From positions 1 through 20,254 of the forward strand of contig JBAPTR010000301.1 in assembly GCA_049282265.1 (NCBI GenBank): a stretch of DNA of 20,254 nt, given 5' to 3'. Below, piece by piece: positions 8,392 through 14,389 of this stretch. The translations under genes were made by a program, and so were the position numbers. The notes beneath the pieces were generated by a model that searched no databases, was not told the DNA's origin, and was given only the letters and a program-made list of their open reading frames with translations. Every line of letters starts with the position of its first letter. Position 1 is the stretch's first letter. The DNA comes from CAYUCJ01 sp049282265. GTDB taxonomy: Bacteria; Desulfobacterota; DSM-4660; Desulfatiglandales; Desulfatiglandaceae.

Positions 8392-8487
8392 AACTGCTTT
8401 GACGGCAGGACCCGACAAACCCGCCACGGGAGTTTTCCACTCGAAGATCCTACTCAAATCCATAGATCAATCGTTGCAAAATGCTAT

Positions 8488-8507
8488 GATATCGGGCGCC
8501 CGACATC
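8488..8507. promoter_or_regulatory. 20-bp palindrome upstream of acsA, possible operator
   Basis: The 12-bp core TCGGGCGCCCGA (8492-8503) is a perfect palindrome. It is extended on both sides by GAT/ATC, with one mismatched pair. It lies about 100 bp upstream of the predicted acsA -35 box and 80 bp after the yaiI stop. No T-run follows on either strand, so it looks more like a protein-binding site than a terminator. Confidence 0.4.
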
Positions 8508-8585
8508 TTATTCTTCTTTCGTGGCACAACGGTTTGTCAGACATGTGAGCGGGCGCTTTTTCCGCACATCCCTGTCCAACCGGTG

Positions 8586-9053
8586 TCAGGTGGGGTTGAA
8601 CGGGTGCTTGCGACGGATGGATTGAATCACTTCATCGAGCTGCTGGAGAAAACGCGACCGGTCGCGCTTTCTTAAAGGCAGAGGTCCGCCTGTTATCTCT
8701 CCTGCGCCGCGAAGTTCCGACAACAGGTCCCGGATCGCGACCGCCTCACCGATGTTGTCTTCCGTGAACGGCTTTCCGGTGGGGCCCATTACACGCGCGC
8801 CTCGCTTCACGCAACGGCTCGCAAGGGGAATGTCGGCGGTGACCACAATGTCGTTAGGTTGCACATGTTCGACAATCCAATCATCGGCCGCGTCGAGTCC
8901 GTTGTCCACAACTTCGAGTGAAATCCATTGTTTATTCGGGACTCGCATCCAGGAGTTGGCCACCAATGTGACATGGAGGCGGTATCGGCCCGCCACACGG
9001 TACACTTCCGGTTTGACCGGGCACGCATCAGCATCGACAAAGATGTGCAGCAA
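8586..9053 (-). CDS. yaiI: YaiI/YqxD family protein (UPF0178, DUF188)
   Basis: The 155-residue product shows the family hallmarks: VDADACPVK at residues 6-14, TADIPLA near 73 and GPTGKPFT near 90. The fold is PIN-like, and a nuclease-type role has been suggested for the family, but the function is unproven. The start is a TTG at 9053, selected because GGGAGG lies 7 nt upstream and the conserved VDAD motif begins five residues in; no ATG fits. It follows the maoC-like gene by 52 bp on the same strand and may be cotranscribed with it. Confidence 0.9.
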   Translation of the reverse strand: MLHIFVDADACPVKPEVYRVAGRYRLHVTLVANSWMRVPNKQWISLEVVDNGLDAADDWIVEHVQPNDIVVTADIPLASRCVKRGARVMGPTGKPFTEDNIGEAVAIRDLLSELRGAGEITGGPLPLRKRDRSRFLQQLDEVIQSIRRKHPFNPT

Positions 9054-9105
9054 ACGAATATCCTCCCATTAACCTCCCGCACCTGGTCAGCAATGACGCC
9101 CCCCC

Positions 9106-9585
9106 TCATCCTCTGTCACGATACCTGATCAGATTCAGGGCCATCATGCTCGCCACAACTTCCTTCTCTTGATTCAGCATCTCGCAAAAAGAGAATAACA
9201 CGCCCCTGCCAGGTTTGCTGCTGGAAGGTTTCACTTTGTGCACCGTGATGCGCAAGGAGAGTTTATCGCCGGGGCGCACCGGTTTATGCCAGCGCAGCTC
9301 ATCCACCCCCGGACTTCCCAGGCTCGCCTGGCCCGGCAAATAGTATTCAACAAACAGCCGCATGAACAAACTGCAAGTGTGCCATCCGCTGGCGATGAGA
9401 CCTCCATATACCGTTTCCTTGGCTCCATTCGGATCCGTATGGAAAAGTTGTGGATCAAACTTCTTGCCAAACTGGATGATCTCATCTTCAGTGATGGTAA
9501 TAGGCCCGAACTCATGTACAGCTCCCACCACGTAGTCTTCAAGATATCGCTCTTGCGGTGTGGTGCTGAAATTGTTTTTACCCAT
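9106..9585 (-). CDS. MaoC-like hotdog dehydratase ((R)-specific enoyl-CoA hydratase family)
   Basis: Single-domain hotdog protein of 159 residues. The hydratase-2 dyad is visible as D44 and H49 in KFDPQLFHTDP, followed by YGGLIASGWHT at 60-70. Members hydrate trans-2-enoyl-CoA to (R)-3-hydroxyacyl-CoA, or act on related CoA or acid substrates; the substrate cannot be read from the sequence. The classical G-D-x-N-P-x-H motif is only partly kept (F-D-P-Q-L-F-H). AAGGAG precedes the ATG at a normal distance. No other acyl-CoA gene adjoins it directly: yaiI lies downstream and a decayed fragment upstream. Confidence 0.87.
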   Translation of the reverse strand: MGKNNFSTTPQERYLEDYVVGAVHEFGPITITEDEIIQFGKKFDPQLFHTDPNGAKETVYGGLIASGWHTCSLFMRLFVEYYLPGQASLGSPGVDELRWHKPVRPGDKLSLRITVHKVKPSSSKPGRGVLFSFCEMLNQEKEVVASMMALNLIRYRDRG

Positions 9586-9822
9586 TTGTTCTACTCCTTC
9601 TTAACATGGACAATCGTTGCGTTTCTAAGAGAAGATCTTGATCGGGAAAGGCTTCTCGAAATATCACTTGTCCGGCTCAACAATCGAGTGATCTGATCCC
9701 ACCTATCTCCCCTTACGCAGAGATGCCGATTGGGATTCCTGCTGAACCTGCCAAAATGAATGATCCGCCGCCGTTTTCACCGGCCGACGAGTGGCAACCC
9801 CAGACCTTTCCATTTTCTTGGG

Positions 9823-9999
9823 CTACGAAGCCTTAAAAGACAATTCCTGGCACAATGGTCGAAAATGATAATATATCGCCTGGATTTCGTTTTGAGAGCT
9901 GAGAAGATAGGTGAACAACGTTTTGAGATCCAACCATTTATAGGGAGTACCCTTTAGGGCTAAATATTAAAAACAGTTCTTTATCGGCATCCTGTCAAC
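9823..9999 (-). pseudogene. Fragment of an NYN/PIN-like domain protein
   Basis: Read on the - strand, 9966-9823 encodes YLALKGTPYKWLDLKTLF followed by LLSSQNEIQAIYY and a stop at 9825-9823. This matches the segment after the first catalytic Asp in NYN-domain (PIN-like, putative ribonuclease) proteins, typically D-G-x-N-L-Y-Y, then TPYKWLDL, then an NEI-x-x-I-x-YF strand. Upstream in the same frame, after an in-frame TAA at 9969-9967, VDRM (9999-9988) could be the decayed active-site strand. No start codon or remaining acidic active-site residues are found, so the gene is dead. The family assignment is from memory of the motif. Confidence 0.5.
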
Positions 10000-10039
10000 A
10001 TTTTTCAACTAATAAACACAAAGCATCATATCCTGACAA

Positions 10040-10080
10040 GGGTTACCACGGTGTCCCGCGAAAAAATATGTAACCCCTTT
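10040..10080. terminator. Stem-loop after the cupin gene
   Basis: GGGTTAC (10040-10046) and GTAACCC (10070-10076) are exact reverse complements around a 23-nt loop. The structure lies 27 nt past the cupin stop on the - strand. It lacks a T-run in that direction (a short TTTT follows on the + strand), so termination is uncertain. Confidence 0.3.
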
Positions 10081-10102
10081 TCCACTGTTTGAGAAACCAA
10101 AC

Positions 10103-10447
10103 TCATATAAGAGCCGGACAAAAAACATCATATATCAACAAATCTTCGGTAACATCAGAGATCCTGTGTCTTACGCCCTTTGGTACTCTTACGATCACTC
10201 CTGGTTCCAATGAGAACTTACCTTTTCCGTCAACCCACATAACCGCTCTGCCCCGAAGTGGATAGAGGATATCATCCTGTTCCTCATGGATGTGTTCAGG
10301 GACCTGCTTTCCCACCGGAATATTGACCAGCATACAGGTCACGTTCAAACCGTGTTCTTTTTCGGAAATCAAAGGTTTGATATTCACCCCTCTTGCAACA
10401 GGATGGGGTATCCACGAAATCTCCTCAACAGATCGATAAGCTTCCAT
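10103..10447 (-). CDS. Small single-domain cupin protein
   Basis: The 114-residue product has the two cupin motifs: PEHIHEEQDD at residues 50-59, with metal-ligand candidates H52, H54 and D58 or D59, and the second-motif PGVIVRVPKGVRHRI with H94. The usual Glu of motif 1 is replaced in register by Asp or Gln. Proteins of this size can be metal-dependent enzymes, sugar or small-acid binders, or stability factors; the exact role cannot be set. AAGGAG is 6 nt upstream of the ATG at 10447. It is the last gene of a - strand set that starts at 12807 and is separated from the small ORF before it by 38 bp. Confidence 0.85.
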   Translation of the reverse strand: MEAYRSVEEISWIPHPVARGVNIKPLISEKEHGLNVTCMLVNIPVGKQVPEHIHEEQDDILYPLRGRAVMWVDGKGKFSLEPGVIVRVPKGVRHRISDVTEDLLIYDVFCPALI

Positions 10448-10485
10448 TTAACACTCCTTCACCTTCTGTTTCTGCCCTGCGAGTA

Positions 10486-10701
10486 TCAATATGCCATCTT
10501 GCCAGGGATGACACGCCCAGGACTCCGCCCCTGGGGTTGGGCGTATCGCCTTGCCTTGGGGCAATCAGTCTGACTGGAGTCCAGGTCTGTCATGGTTGCT
10601 TCCACTTCCTGAAAACCATGCCGGAGTATGTCTTTTCGCCGTTCGATGATAAGATCCGGTATGTCACTGAACTTGTCAAAATGAAAGATCCGACCACGCA
10701 T
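10486..10701 (-). CDS. Possible small protein downstream of the thioesterase gene
   Basis: A 71-codon frame starts at ATG 10701, 11 nt after the thioesterase stop; an in-frame GTG at 10710 lies only 2 nt after that stop. The first 45 residues (MRGRIFHFDKFSDIPDLI, then ERRKDILRHGF) look like a folded helical protein; the last 25 are Pro/Arg-rich and may be disordered. There is no strong ribosome-binding site, so translation would depend on coupling to the gene before it. I do not recognise the family. The otherwise unexplained 265-bp gap between two operon genes supports it. Confidence 0.4.
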   Translation of the reverse strand: MRGRIFHFDKFSDIPDLIIERRKDILRHGFQEVEATMTDLDSSQTDCPKARRYAQPQGRSPGRVIPGKMAY

Positions 10702-10712
10702 TCCATGCACTT

Positions 10713-11126
10713 TCAGGGTGGTGATTTTATAATATAGAAAGAACCCTGTCCAGTTGCCACGAGTTCTTCCTTTTTGTCTAAAATATCCGCCCGTGTGTAT
10801 GCAATCTGCCCGCCCAATCGGGTAACCAGTGCATGACAGATAAACAATTCGCCTAATGGCCGCCTTGTATATTGTATATCCAGGTTGATGGTAGCACAAC
10901 TGTATCCTTTATCTATCAGGGTCAAAACTGCCCAGGCCATGGTTGTGTCCATAAGGGTAAACAGCACTCCACCATGGGGCTGCTCTTCAAAAGGCCAACA
11001 AAAGTCTTTGCTCGGCCGAAGACATGATCGCGCTTTTCCTGCATCTGCATCCTCAACGGATATGCCCAATGCATTATAGAGGGAGTTGTTAATGCTGCTG
11101 CTGATTTCTTCGGGAGTAAATTCCAT
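10713..11126 (-). CDS. PaaI-type hotdog thioesterase
   Basis: The 137-residue protein has the PaaI/4-hydroxybenzoyl-CoA thioesterase II signature HGGVLFTLMDTTMAWAV at residues 51-67, with D60 as the likely catalytic acid. The beta-strands carrying CATINLDIQYTRRP and the C-terminal ATGQGSFYII fit the fold. It should hydrolyse an acyl- or aroyl-CoA thioester in the cytoplasm. AGGGA lies about 10 nt upstream of the ATG at 11126. It belongs to the same - strand set as the 3-hydroxyacyl-CoA dehydrogenase, but a dead ORF6N fragment sits between them, so the pair was probably closer before an insertion or deletion. Confidence 0.9.
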   Translation of the reverse strand: MEFTPEEISSSINNSLYNALGISVEDADAGKARSCLRPSKDFCWPFEEQPHGGVLFTLMDTTMAWAVLTLIDKGYSCATINLDIQYTRRPLGELFICHALVTRLGGQIAYTRADILDKKEELVATGQGSFYIIKSPP

Positions 11127-11140
11127 ATGTATTTGATCCC

Positions 11141-11281
11141 TTATACCCTAACGTTTTCATCTTCAGTTAGTTCAAACATGAAACCTTCAGGAAAACGTTT
11201 GATATTTCGTCTTACAGGCTGCTTTAACACTTTGTTCTCAACGCCATAAAGCTTAGCAAGATCCCTGTCGAGCGTAACCCT
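11141..11281 (-). pseudogene. ORF6N-domain gene fragment
   Basis: The - strand frame from 11281 to the TAA at 11143-11141 reads RVTLDRDLAKLYGVE, then KQPVRRNIKRFPEGFMFELT. This is the core of the ORF6N domain, a DNA-binding domain common in phage antirepressor and other mobile-element proteins (typically VMLDxDLAxLYGVE ... VKRNxxRFPxDFMF). There is no start codon: the frame runs into the end of the upstream dehydrogenase gene and the recognisable homology begins right at that gene's stop codon. Only 46 codons remain and no C-terminal part is present. It is 14 bp from the thioesterase start. Remnant of a mobile or phage-related gene. Confidence 0.75.
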
Positions 11282-12209
11282 AGAATCCGTAGTTTTTCTT
11301 CAACACAAATATTTCAACCAGAGCCTGATCCCGTCGTTGCAATAGTGTGTCTTTATCCTGGCTTTGCAGTTCTTTTTCCACGCCTGCGACCAGTTTTTCT
11401 TTGAGCGCTTCAGTCAGTTCGGCTGTGCCTTGTTCTTTCCAACGTGCTTCCTGCGTGGGGCCCAGGTGATCCAGATAATGTCTGTAGCCGCCAGGACCAC
11501 CGCCAAGGTGGTAGGTGAGATGCGGACCCAACAAGGCCCAGCGCATACCCGGACCGTAGCTGATGGCACGGTCGATATCCTCGACATCCGCAATTCCTTC
11601 AGCAGCAATATAAACCGCTTCGCGATACAGAGCAGATGTCAGGCGATTAGCGAGGTGGCCCACCACTTCTTTTTTGACCCGAATGGTCACCCGCTCCATG
11701 GCCCGATAAAACGCATCCGCTGTTCTTATCGTTTGCTCGGAGGTTTGTTTTCCCGCCACTAATTCTACCATCGGCACCAAATGCGGGGGGTTCATGGGAT
11801 GGCCAACCAGGATACGTTCAGGATGTTGAGCGTCGCATTGAATGTCTGAGGCTTTCAATGACGAGGTGCTGGAAGAAATAACCACATCGGCGGCAAGCAC
11901 AGATTCCAGCGATGCCACGATTTGACGCTTCACCTCAAGGTGCTCCGGGCCACATTCCTGGACAAAATCAATGTCAGCAAGCAGAGCAGTATCAGTGACA
12001 AAGCCTGCTTTTTGAGCCTGTTCTGAGAGGGTCAATCCAAGATCCGATAATAGCGGCCAGGCATTTTGAACAAATTCATCCAACTGATTTTTGGCCTCCG
12101 GCCTGGGGTCAACCACCGTCACCTTCATATCGCGAGCCAAAAACAGGCTGGCCCAACTCATTCCGATAAGACCGCCGCCAACGACAGCAACATTTCTGAT
12201 GTCTCTCAT
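11280..12209 (-). CDS. 3-hydroxyacyl-CoA dehydrogenase family (carnitine dehydrogenase/lambda-crystallin-like)
   Basis: NAD-dependent dehydrogenase of 309 residues. The N-terminal Rossmann fold has GGGLIGMSWA at 11-20 and an acidic D34 after the second strand, which favours NAD. Catalytic residues of the family are present: Ser in STSSLKAS (114-121), H137 in HPMNPPH, E149 and N188 in GHLANRL. One C-terminal domain follows, with GPGMRWALLGPHLTYHLGGG, a pattern also shared with L-carnitine dehydrogenases. The ATG at 12209 is used: it lies one base after the upstream stop, with GAGGGA as ribosome-binding site. A longer reading from 12242 would overlap the upstream gene. Substrate is uncertain: 3-hydroxyacyl-CoA or a free 3-hydroxy acid. 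Confidence 0.88.
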   Translation of the reverse strand: MRDIRNVAVVGGGLIGMSWASLFLARDMKVTVVDPRPEAKNQLDEFVQNAWPLLSDLGLTLSEQAQKAGFVTDTALLADIDFVQECGPEHLEVKRQIVASLESVLAADVVISSSTSSLKASDIQCDAQHPERILVGHPMNPPHLVPMVELVAGKQTSEQTIRTADAFYRAMERVTIRVKKEVVGHLANRLTSALYREAVYIAAEGIADVEDIDRAISYGPGMRWALLGPHLTYHLGGGPGGYRHYLDHLGPTQEARWKEQGTAELTEALKEKLVAGVEKELQSQDKDTLLQRRDQALVEIFVLKKNYGF

Positions 12210-12210
12210 G

Positions 12211-12807
12211 TTACTTTCCCTCGCGCGGAAACTGCCGTTCAAATTGTTCCCGAGTCACAGCATCGGGTAGTTTGGCTGCTACATGCTCGTCCAATTCCAG
12301 CCCCCAGCTGTTAATCATGCAGCCAAGAATGACATACATGCCGTGGATGGCGATGAGATCCATGATTTGTTTAGTAGAGAAAGACCCGGCCAATTCAGCC
12401 TGAAGACTCTTGCTCAGGCTATGATCGGCTATTAATTCATCGACAGCTCTGAGCAGCAAAGCCTCCTTCGGTTTCCAACCCACCGCATCACCACCGTCTT
12501 TAACCCGCTCAATTTCTTCGAGAGTTAAACCGCAGGCCAAGCCTCGCTCCACATGCGAACCCCACTCGTACCAGGCTTTCATGTGAACGGCAACTCGTAA
12601 AATAACCAGTTCACCCCAGCGTTTTCCCAACGCGCCACCGGCAACTGAGTAATTGCGAAAACTCCACCAGGCCTTTAACAAATCAGGATGATTAGCCATT
12701 AAGCGGTGGACATTGATAGGGCGACCGTTCATATCATCAAGAATCGGTTTTAGCGAGTCATCCCACTGTTCGATGATCAAAGGTTTTACGCTATCTAGTT
12801 CATTCAT
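12211..12807 (-). CDS. Carboxymuconolactone decarboxylase/AhpD-like family protein
   Basis: All-helical CMD-fold protein of 198 residues. The core RWGELVILRVAVHMKAWYEW followed by GSHVERGLACGLTLEEI matches the two conserved helices of the family, and the second half (ALLLRAVDEL ... INSWGLELDE) completes the usual long form. There is no CxxC pair, so AhpD-type peroxidase activity is unlikely. Family members include decarboxylases and many of unknown role next to CoA-pathway genes. The ATG at 12807 is chosen because AGGTG lies just upstream; the alternative GTG at 12816 is inside that site. It is the first gene of the - strand set, joined to the dehydrogenase by a TAACATG junction. Confidence 0.88.
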   Translation of the reverse strand: MNELDSVKPLIIEQWDDSLKPILDDMNGRPINVHRLMANHPDLLKAWWSFRNYSVAGGALGKRWGELVILRVAVHMKAWYEWGSHVERGLACGLTLEEIERVKDGGDAVGWKPKEALLLRAVDELIADHSLSKSLQAELAGSFSTKQIMDLIAIHGMYVILGCMINSWGLELDEHVAAKLPDAVTREQFERQFPREGK

Positions 12808-12892
12808 AATTAGCACCTATGTTTAATATTTAGTAACAACACAGCTACTTTTTTCCGTTTTTCCGCGGTTTCGGGCTGAGCGATATGAGTTC

Positions 12893-12921
12893 TTAGTAAT
12901 CCTCTAACGGAACTATGTCAA
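12893..12921 (-). promoter_or_regulatory. Candidate promoter of the CMD-dehydrogenase-thioesterase set
   Basis: On the - strand TTGACA (complement of 12916-12921), a 17-nt spacer and TACTAA (complement of 12893-12898). The -35 box is perfect but the -10 box is weak. The leader would be about 80 nt long. Confidence 0.45.
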
Positions 12922-12969
12922 ATTATATCCACAGGTTTATGACAGGGTGGAAAAAGCGAGGAGTGCTAC

Positions 12970-12997
12970 TTGACATATCCGGAATATGAATTATTTT
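12970..12997 (+). promoter_or_regulatory. Promoter-like sequence on the + strand, no gene attached
   Basis: TTGACA (12970-12975), a 16-nt spacer and TATTTT (12992-12997). No CDS follows on the + strand for nearly 500 nt, but a terminator-like hairpin does, at 13050-13076. Confidence 0.45.
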
Positions 12998-13003
12998 AGA
13001 AAA

Positions 13004-13080
13004 CAACAGGCAAGCGTCCTGATGAAATATTCCTTCATTCCCTTAATCCAGGGTGGCTTTACGGAGTCACCCTTTTCTTA
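13004..13080 (+). ncRNA. Candidate small RNA ending in an intrinsic terminator
   Basis: From the expected start near 13004 the transcript would hold a small stem ATGAA/TTCAT (13022-13026 with 13034-13038). It then has a terminator hairpin AGGGTG/CACCCT (13050-13055 with 13068-13073), followed by TTTCTTATTT. The size would be about 75 nt. The 3' end is antisense to the tail of the broken IS110 transposase. No known RNA family is recognised. The region 12808-13066 holds no gene. Confidence 0.35.
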
Positions 13081-13286
13081 TTTCTGGCCCTTGGTGCATG
13101 CCTTTTTCTAGTTTGCGCTTCGGCAAGTGATTTTTGAGCAGCATCAATGGGTCAATGGCCGCTATCGTACTCTGAAGACTTAAGATCTGGGCGGCACTCT
13201 GCCTGAAGCAAAAGAGCCTCCTGCTCATCGATAACAGCAATGCAACTATTGCTTGAATAGAGATCGATACCCGCGTATGCCTCCAT
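13067..13286 (-). pseudogene. Degraded IS110-family transposase
   Basis: From ATG 13286 (AGGAG upstream) the frame reads MEAYAGIDLYSSNSCIAVID, the N-terminal DEDD strand of IS110-type recombinases with its first catalytic Asp (residue 8). It stops at 13152 after 44 codons. In the next frame, near 13216-13067, RQSAAQILSLQSTIAA resembles the mid-protein helix of the same family, followed by unrelated-looking residues to a TGA at 13067-13069. Most of the roughly 330-400 residue enzyme is therefore deleted and a frameshift separates the two pieces. The N-terminal match is strong; the second piece is less certain. Confidence 0.7.
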
Positions 13287-13422
13287 TTGGCATCTCCTCT
13301 TTATTTCTTTCTGGTAATAAGTTTTCCATAGCATTTCTCGCCATGGAAATGGAGGCTTTCCCCGTGGCCAGATACTCTTAACGCCTTTTATATGATTATC
13401 AGGTCCTGCAACTAGCATAGTG

Positions 13423-13450
13423 TTGATTGGGCAGTATTTCTAACAATATT
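13423..13450 (+). promoter_or_regulatory. Weak promoter candidate before the MgtC-family gene
   Basis: TTGATT (13423-13428), a 16-nt spacer and AATATT (13445-13450), each an imperfect match. The rest of 13287-13482 is the upstream flank of the IS110 remnant. In intact IS110 elements this position would hold the left end and bridge RNA, but no specific structure can be shown here. Confidence 0.3.
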
Positions 13451-13482
13451 CTAAGCGTTTGAGTAAAGTCAGGAGGAAAAGA

Positions 13483-13860
13483 ATGGCGTTCAATTTTTCA
13501 CAAGAACCCTGGAACCTCCTTCTGCGCATTCTTATCGCAGCTGTTTTAGGTGGCGTTCTTGGTTTAGAGCGAGACATGCATGGGAGAGGGGCAGGATTGC
13601 GAGCCCATCTGTTGGTAGGTGCCGGGGCGGCTTTGTTCATGATTCTGTCCATAAATATTGCAAACTTTAGCATCATCACCCCATCTGACTTTGCGAAGGT
13701 CACAGATCCGGGTAGAATCGCGGCACAAATAGTGACCGGCATAGGTTTTCTTGGCGCTGGAGTTATCATTAGAGAAGGATTTACAATTCGTGGTCTTACA
13801 ACTGCGGCATGCCTATGGATCATGGCAGCCATTGGTATGAGTTCAGGGGCAGGCTTATGA
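13483..13860 (+). CDS. mgtC: MgtC/SapB-family membrane protein, C-terminally truncated
   Basis: 125 residues starting at ATG 13483 with a strong AGGAGG; an in-frame TTG at 13459 is upstream of that site and rejected. Family motifs are intact: LGGVLGLERD near residues 22-31, GLRAHLLVGAGAALF, and GIGFLGAGVI followed by TIRGLTTAACLWIMAAIGM. About four transmembrane helices are predicted. The protein stops at GAGL, where MgtC proteins normally continue with another hydrophobic helix and often a cytoplasmic domain; no hydrophobic continuation is found in the other frames before 13906. MgtC proteins influence Mg homeostasis and the membrane ATP synthase. This copy may be a 3'-deleted remnant or a minimal form. 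Confidence 0.78.
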   Translation: MAFNFSQEPWNLLLRILIAAVLGGVLGLERDMHGRGAGLRAHLLVGAGAALFMILSINIANFSIITPSDFAKVTDPGRIAAQIVTGIGFLGAGVIIREGFTIRGLTTAACLWIMAAIGMSSGAGL

Positions 13861-13906
13861 CGGAAGTGCTGAAGGCGAGCCGTGACAGCCGTTGCCCTAG
13901 TGCGGT

Positions 13907-14389
13907 TCAGAATATGAGATAGGCCGCCCACCCGGCAAGGAACGGGAAGACAAGAAAGAGTAAAATACGTAAAAGGGTGAACCGTGTTCCCATGAATGCC
14001 AGTTCAAAGGGTATCTTCCCCACGCCCATCATGGCCCACCCGGTCACGAAGGCGATCACCGTGCTGATGCCGGCGCCCGCCTTGTATACCGCTGAAATAA
14101 TGGGAAAGGCGATATACGGCCCTCCGGGAATAAGCGCGCCGCACACCCCACCAATAAGCACTCCCCTCAGGCCGGCATGCTGCCCCAGCCATTCCCTTAT
14201 GAGTCTCGGCGGGAGAGCAGAGTGCAGCATGCCGGCGAGAATGAAGGCCAAGAGCAGCAAGGGAATGACCTTTACCATCATGTCGGTCCCAAGGCGTATC
14301 GCCTTCCGCGCTGATCCGTCACCGCGCCTGGCGGCCACTATGAGAAGCGCCAGTGCGAAAACAGCCAGGACGGCAAATGCCGGAATCAT
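13907..14389 (-). CDS. Half-size permease, second of a pair (PF03773/DUF318-like)
   Basis: 160 residues, strongly hydrophobic, with about four to five transmembrane helices. Motif GALIPGGPYIAFPIISA lies at residues 84-100, and the preceding LPPRLIREWLGQHAGL and following GKIPFELAFMGTRFTLLRI repeat the pattern of the gene upstream. Full-length permeases of this family are about 300-350 residues and contain two such halves, so the two genes probably form a heterodimer. The ATG at 14389 overlaps the upstream stop as ATGA. Some relatives transport metalloid or organoarsenical compounds, but the Cys-rich features of ArsP are absent, so the substrate is unknown. Confidence 0.82.
   Translation of the reverse strand: MIPAFAVLAVFALALLIVAARRGDGSARKAIRLGTDMMVKVIPLLLLAFILAGMLHSALPPRLIREWLGQHAGLRGVLIGGVCGALIPGGPYIAFPIISAVYKAGAGISTVIAFVTGWAMMGVGKIPFELAFMGTRFTLLRILLFLVFPFLAGWAAYLIF

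Larger units (their letters stand above)
9586..10102. other. 517-bp region without an intact gene
   Basis: Between maoC and the cupin gene no full CDS is supported. The middle holds an NYN-domain remnant on the - strand (9823-9999) and the right end a stem-loop after the cupin stop. A 37-codon + strand frame at 9723-9836, rich in Pro, has no ribosome-binding site. A 65-codon + strand frame at 9760-9957 is antisense to the remnant. Neither looks real. Confidence 0.5.

Noticed and set aside
9723..9836. Pro-rich 37-codon + strand frame
   Set aside because: No ribosome-binding site and no similarity recognised; it overlaps the end of the NYN remnant on the other strand.
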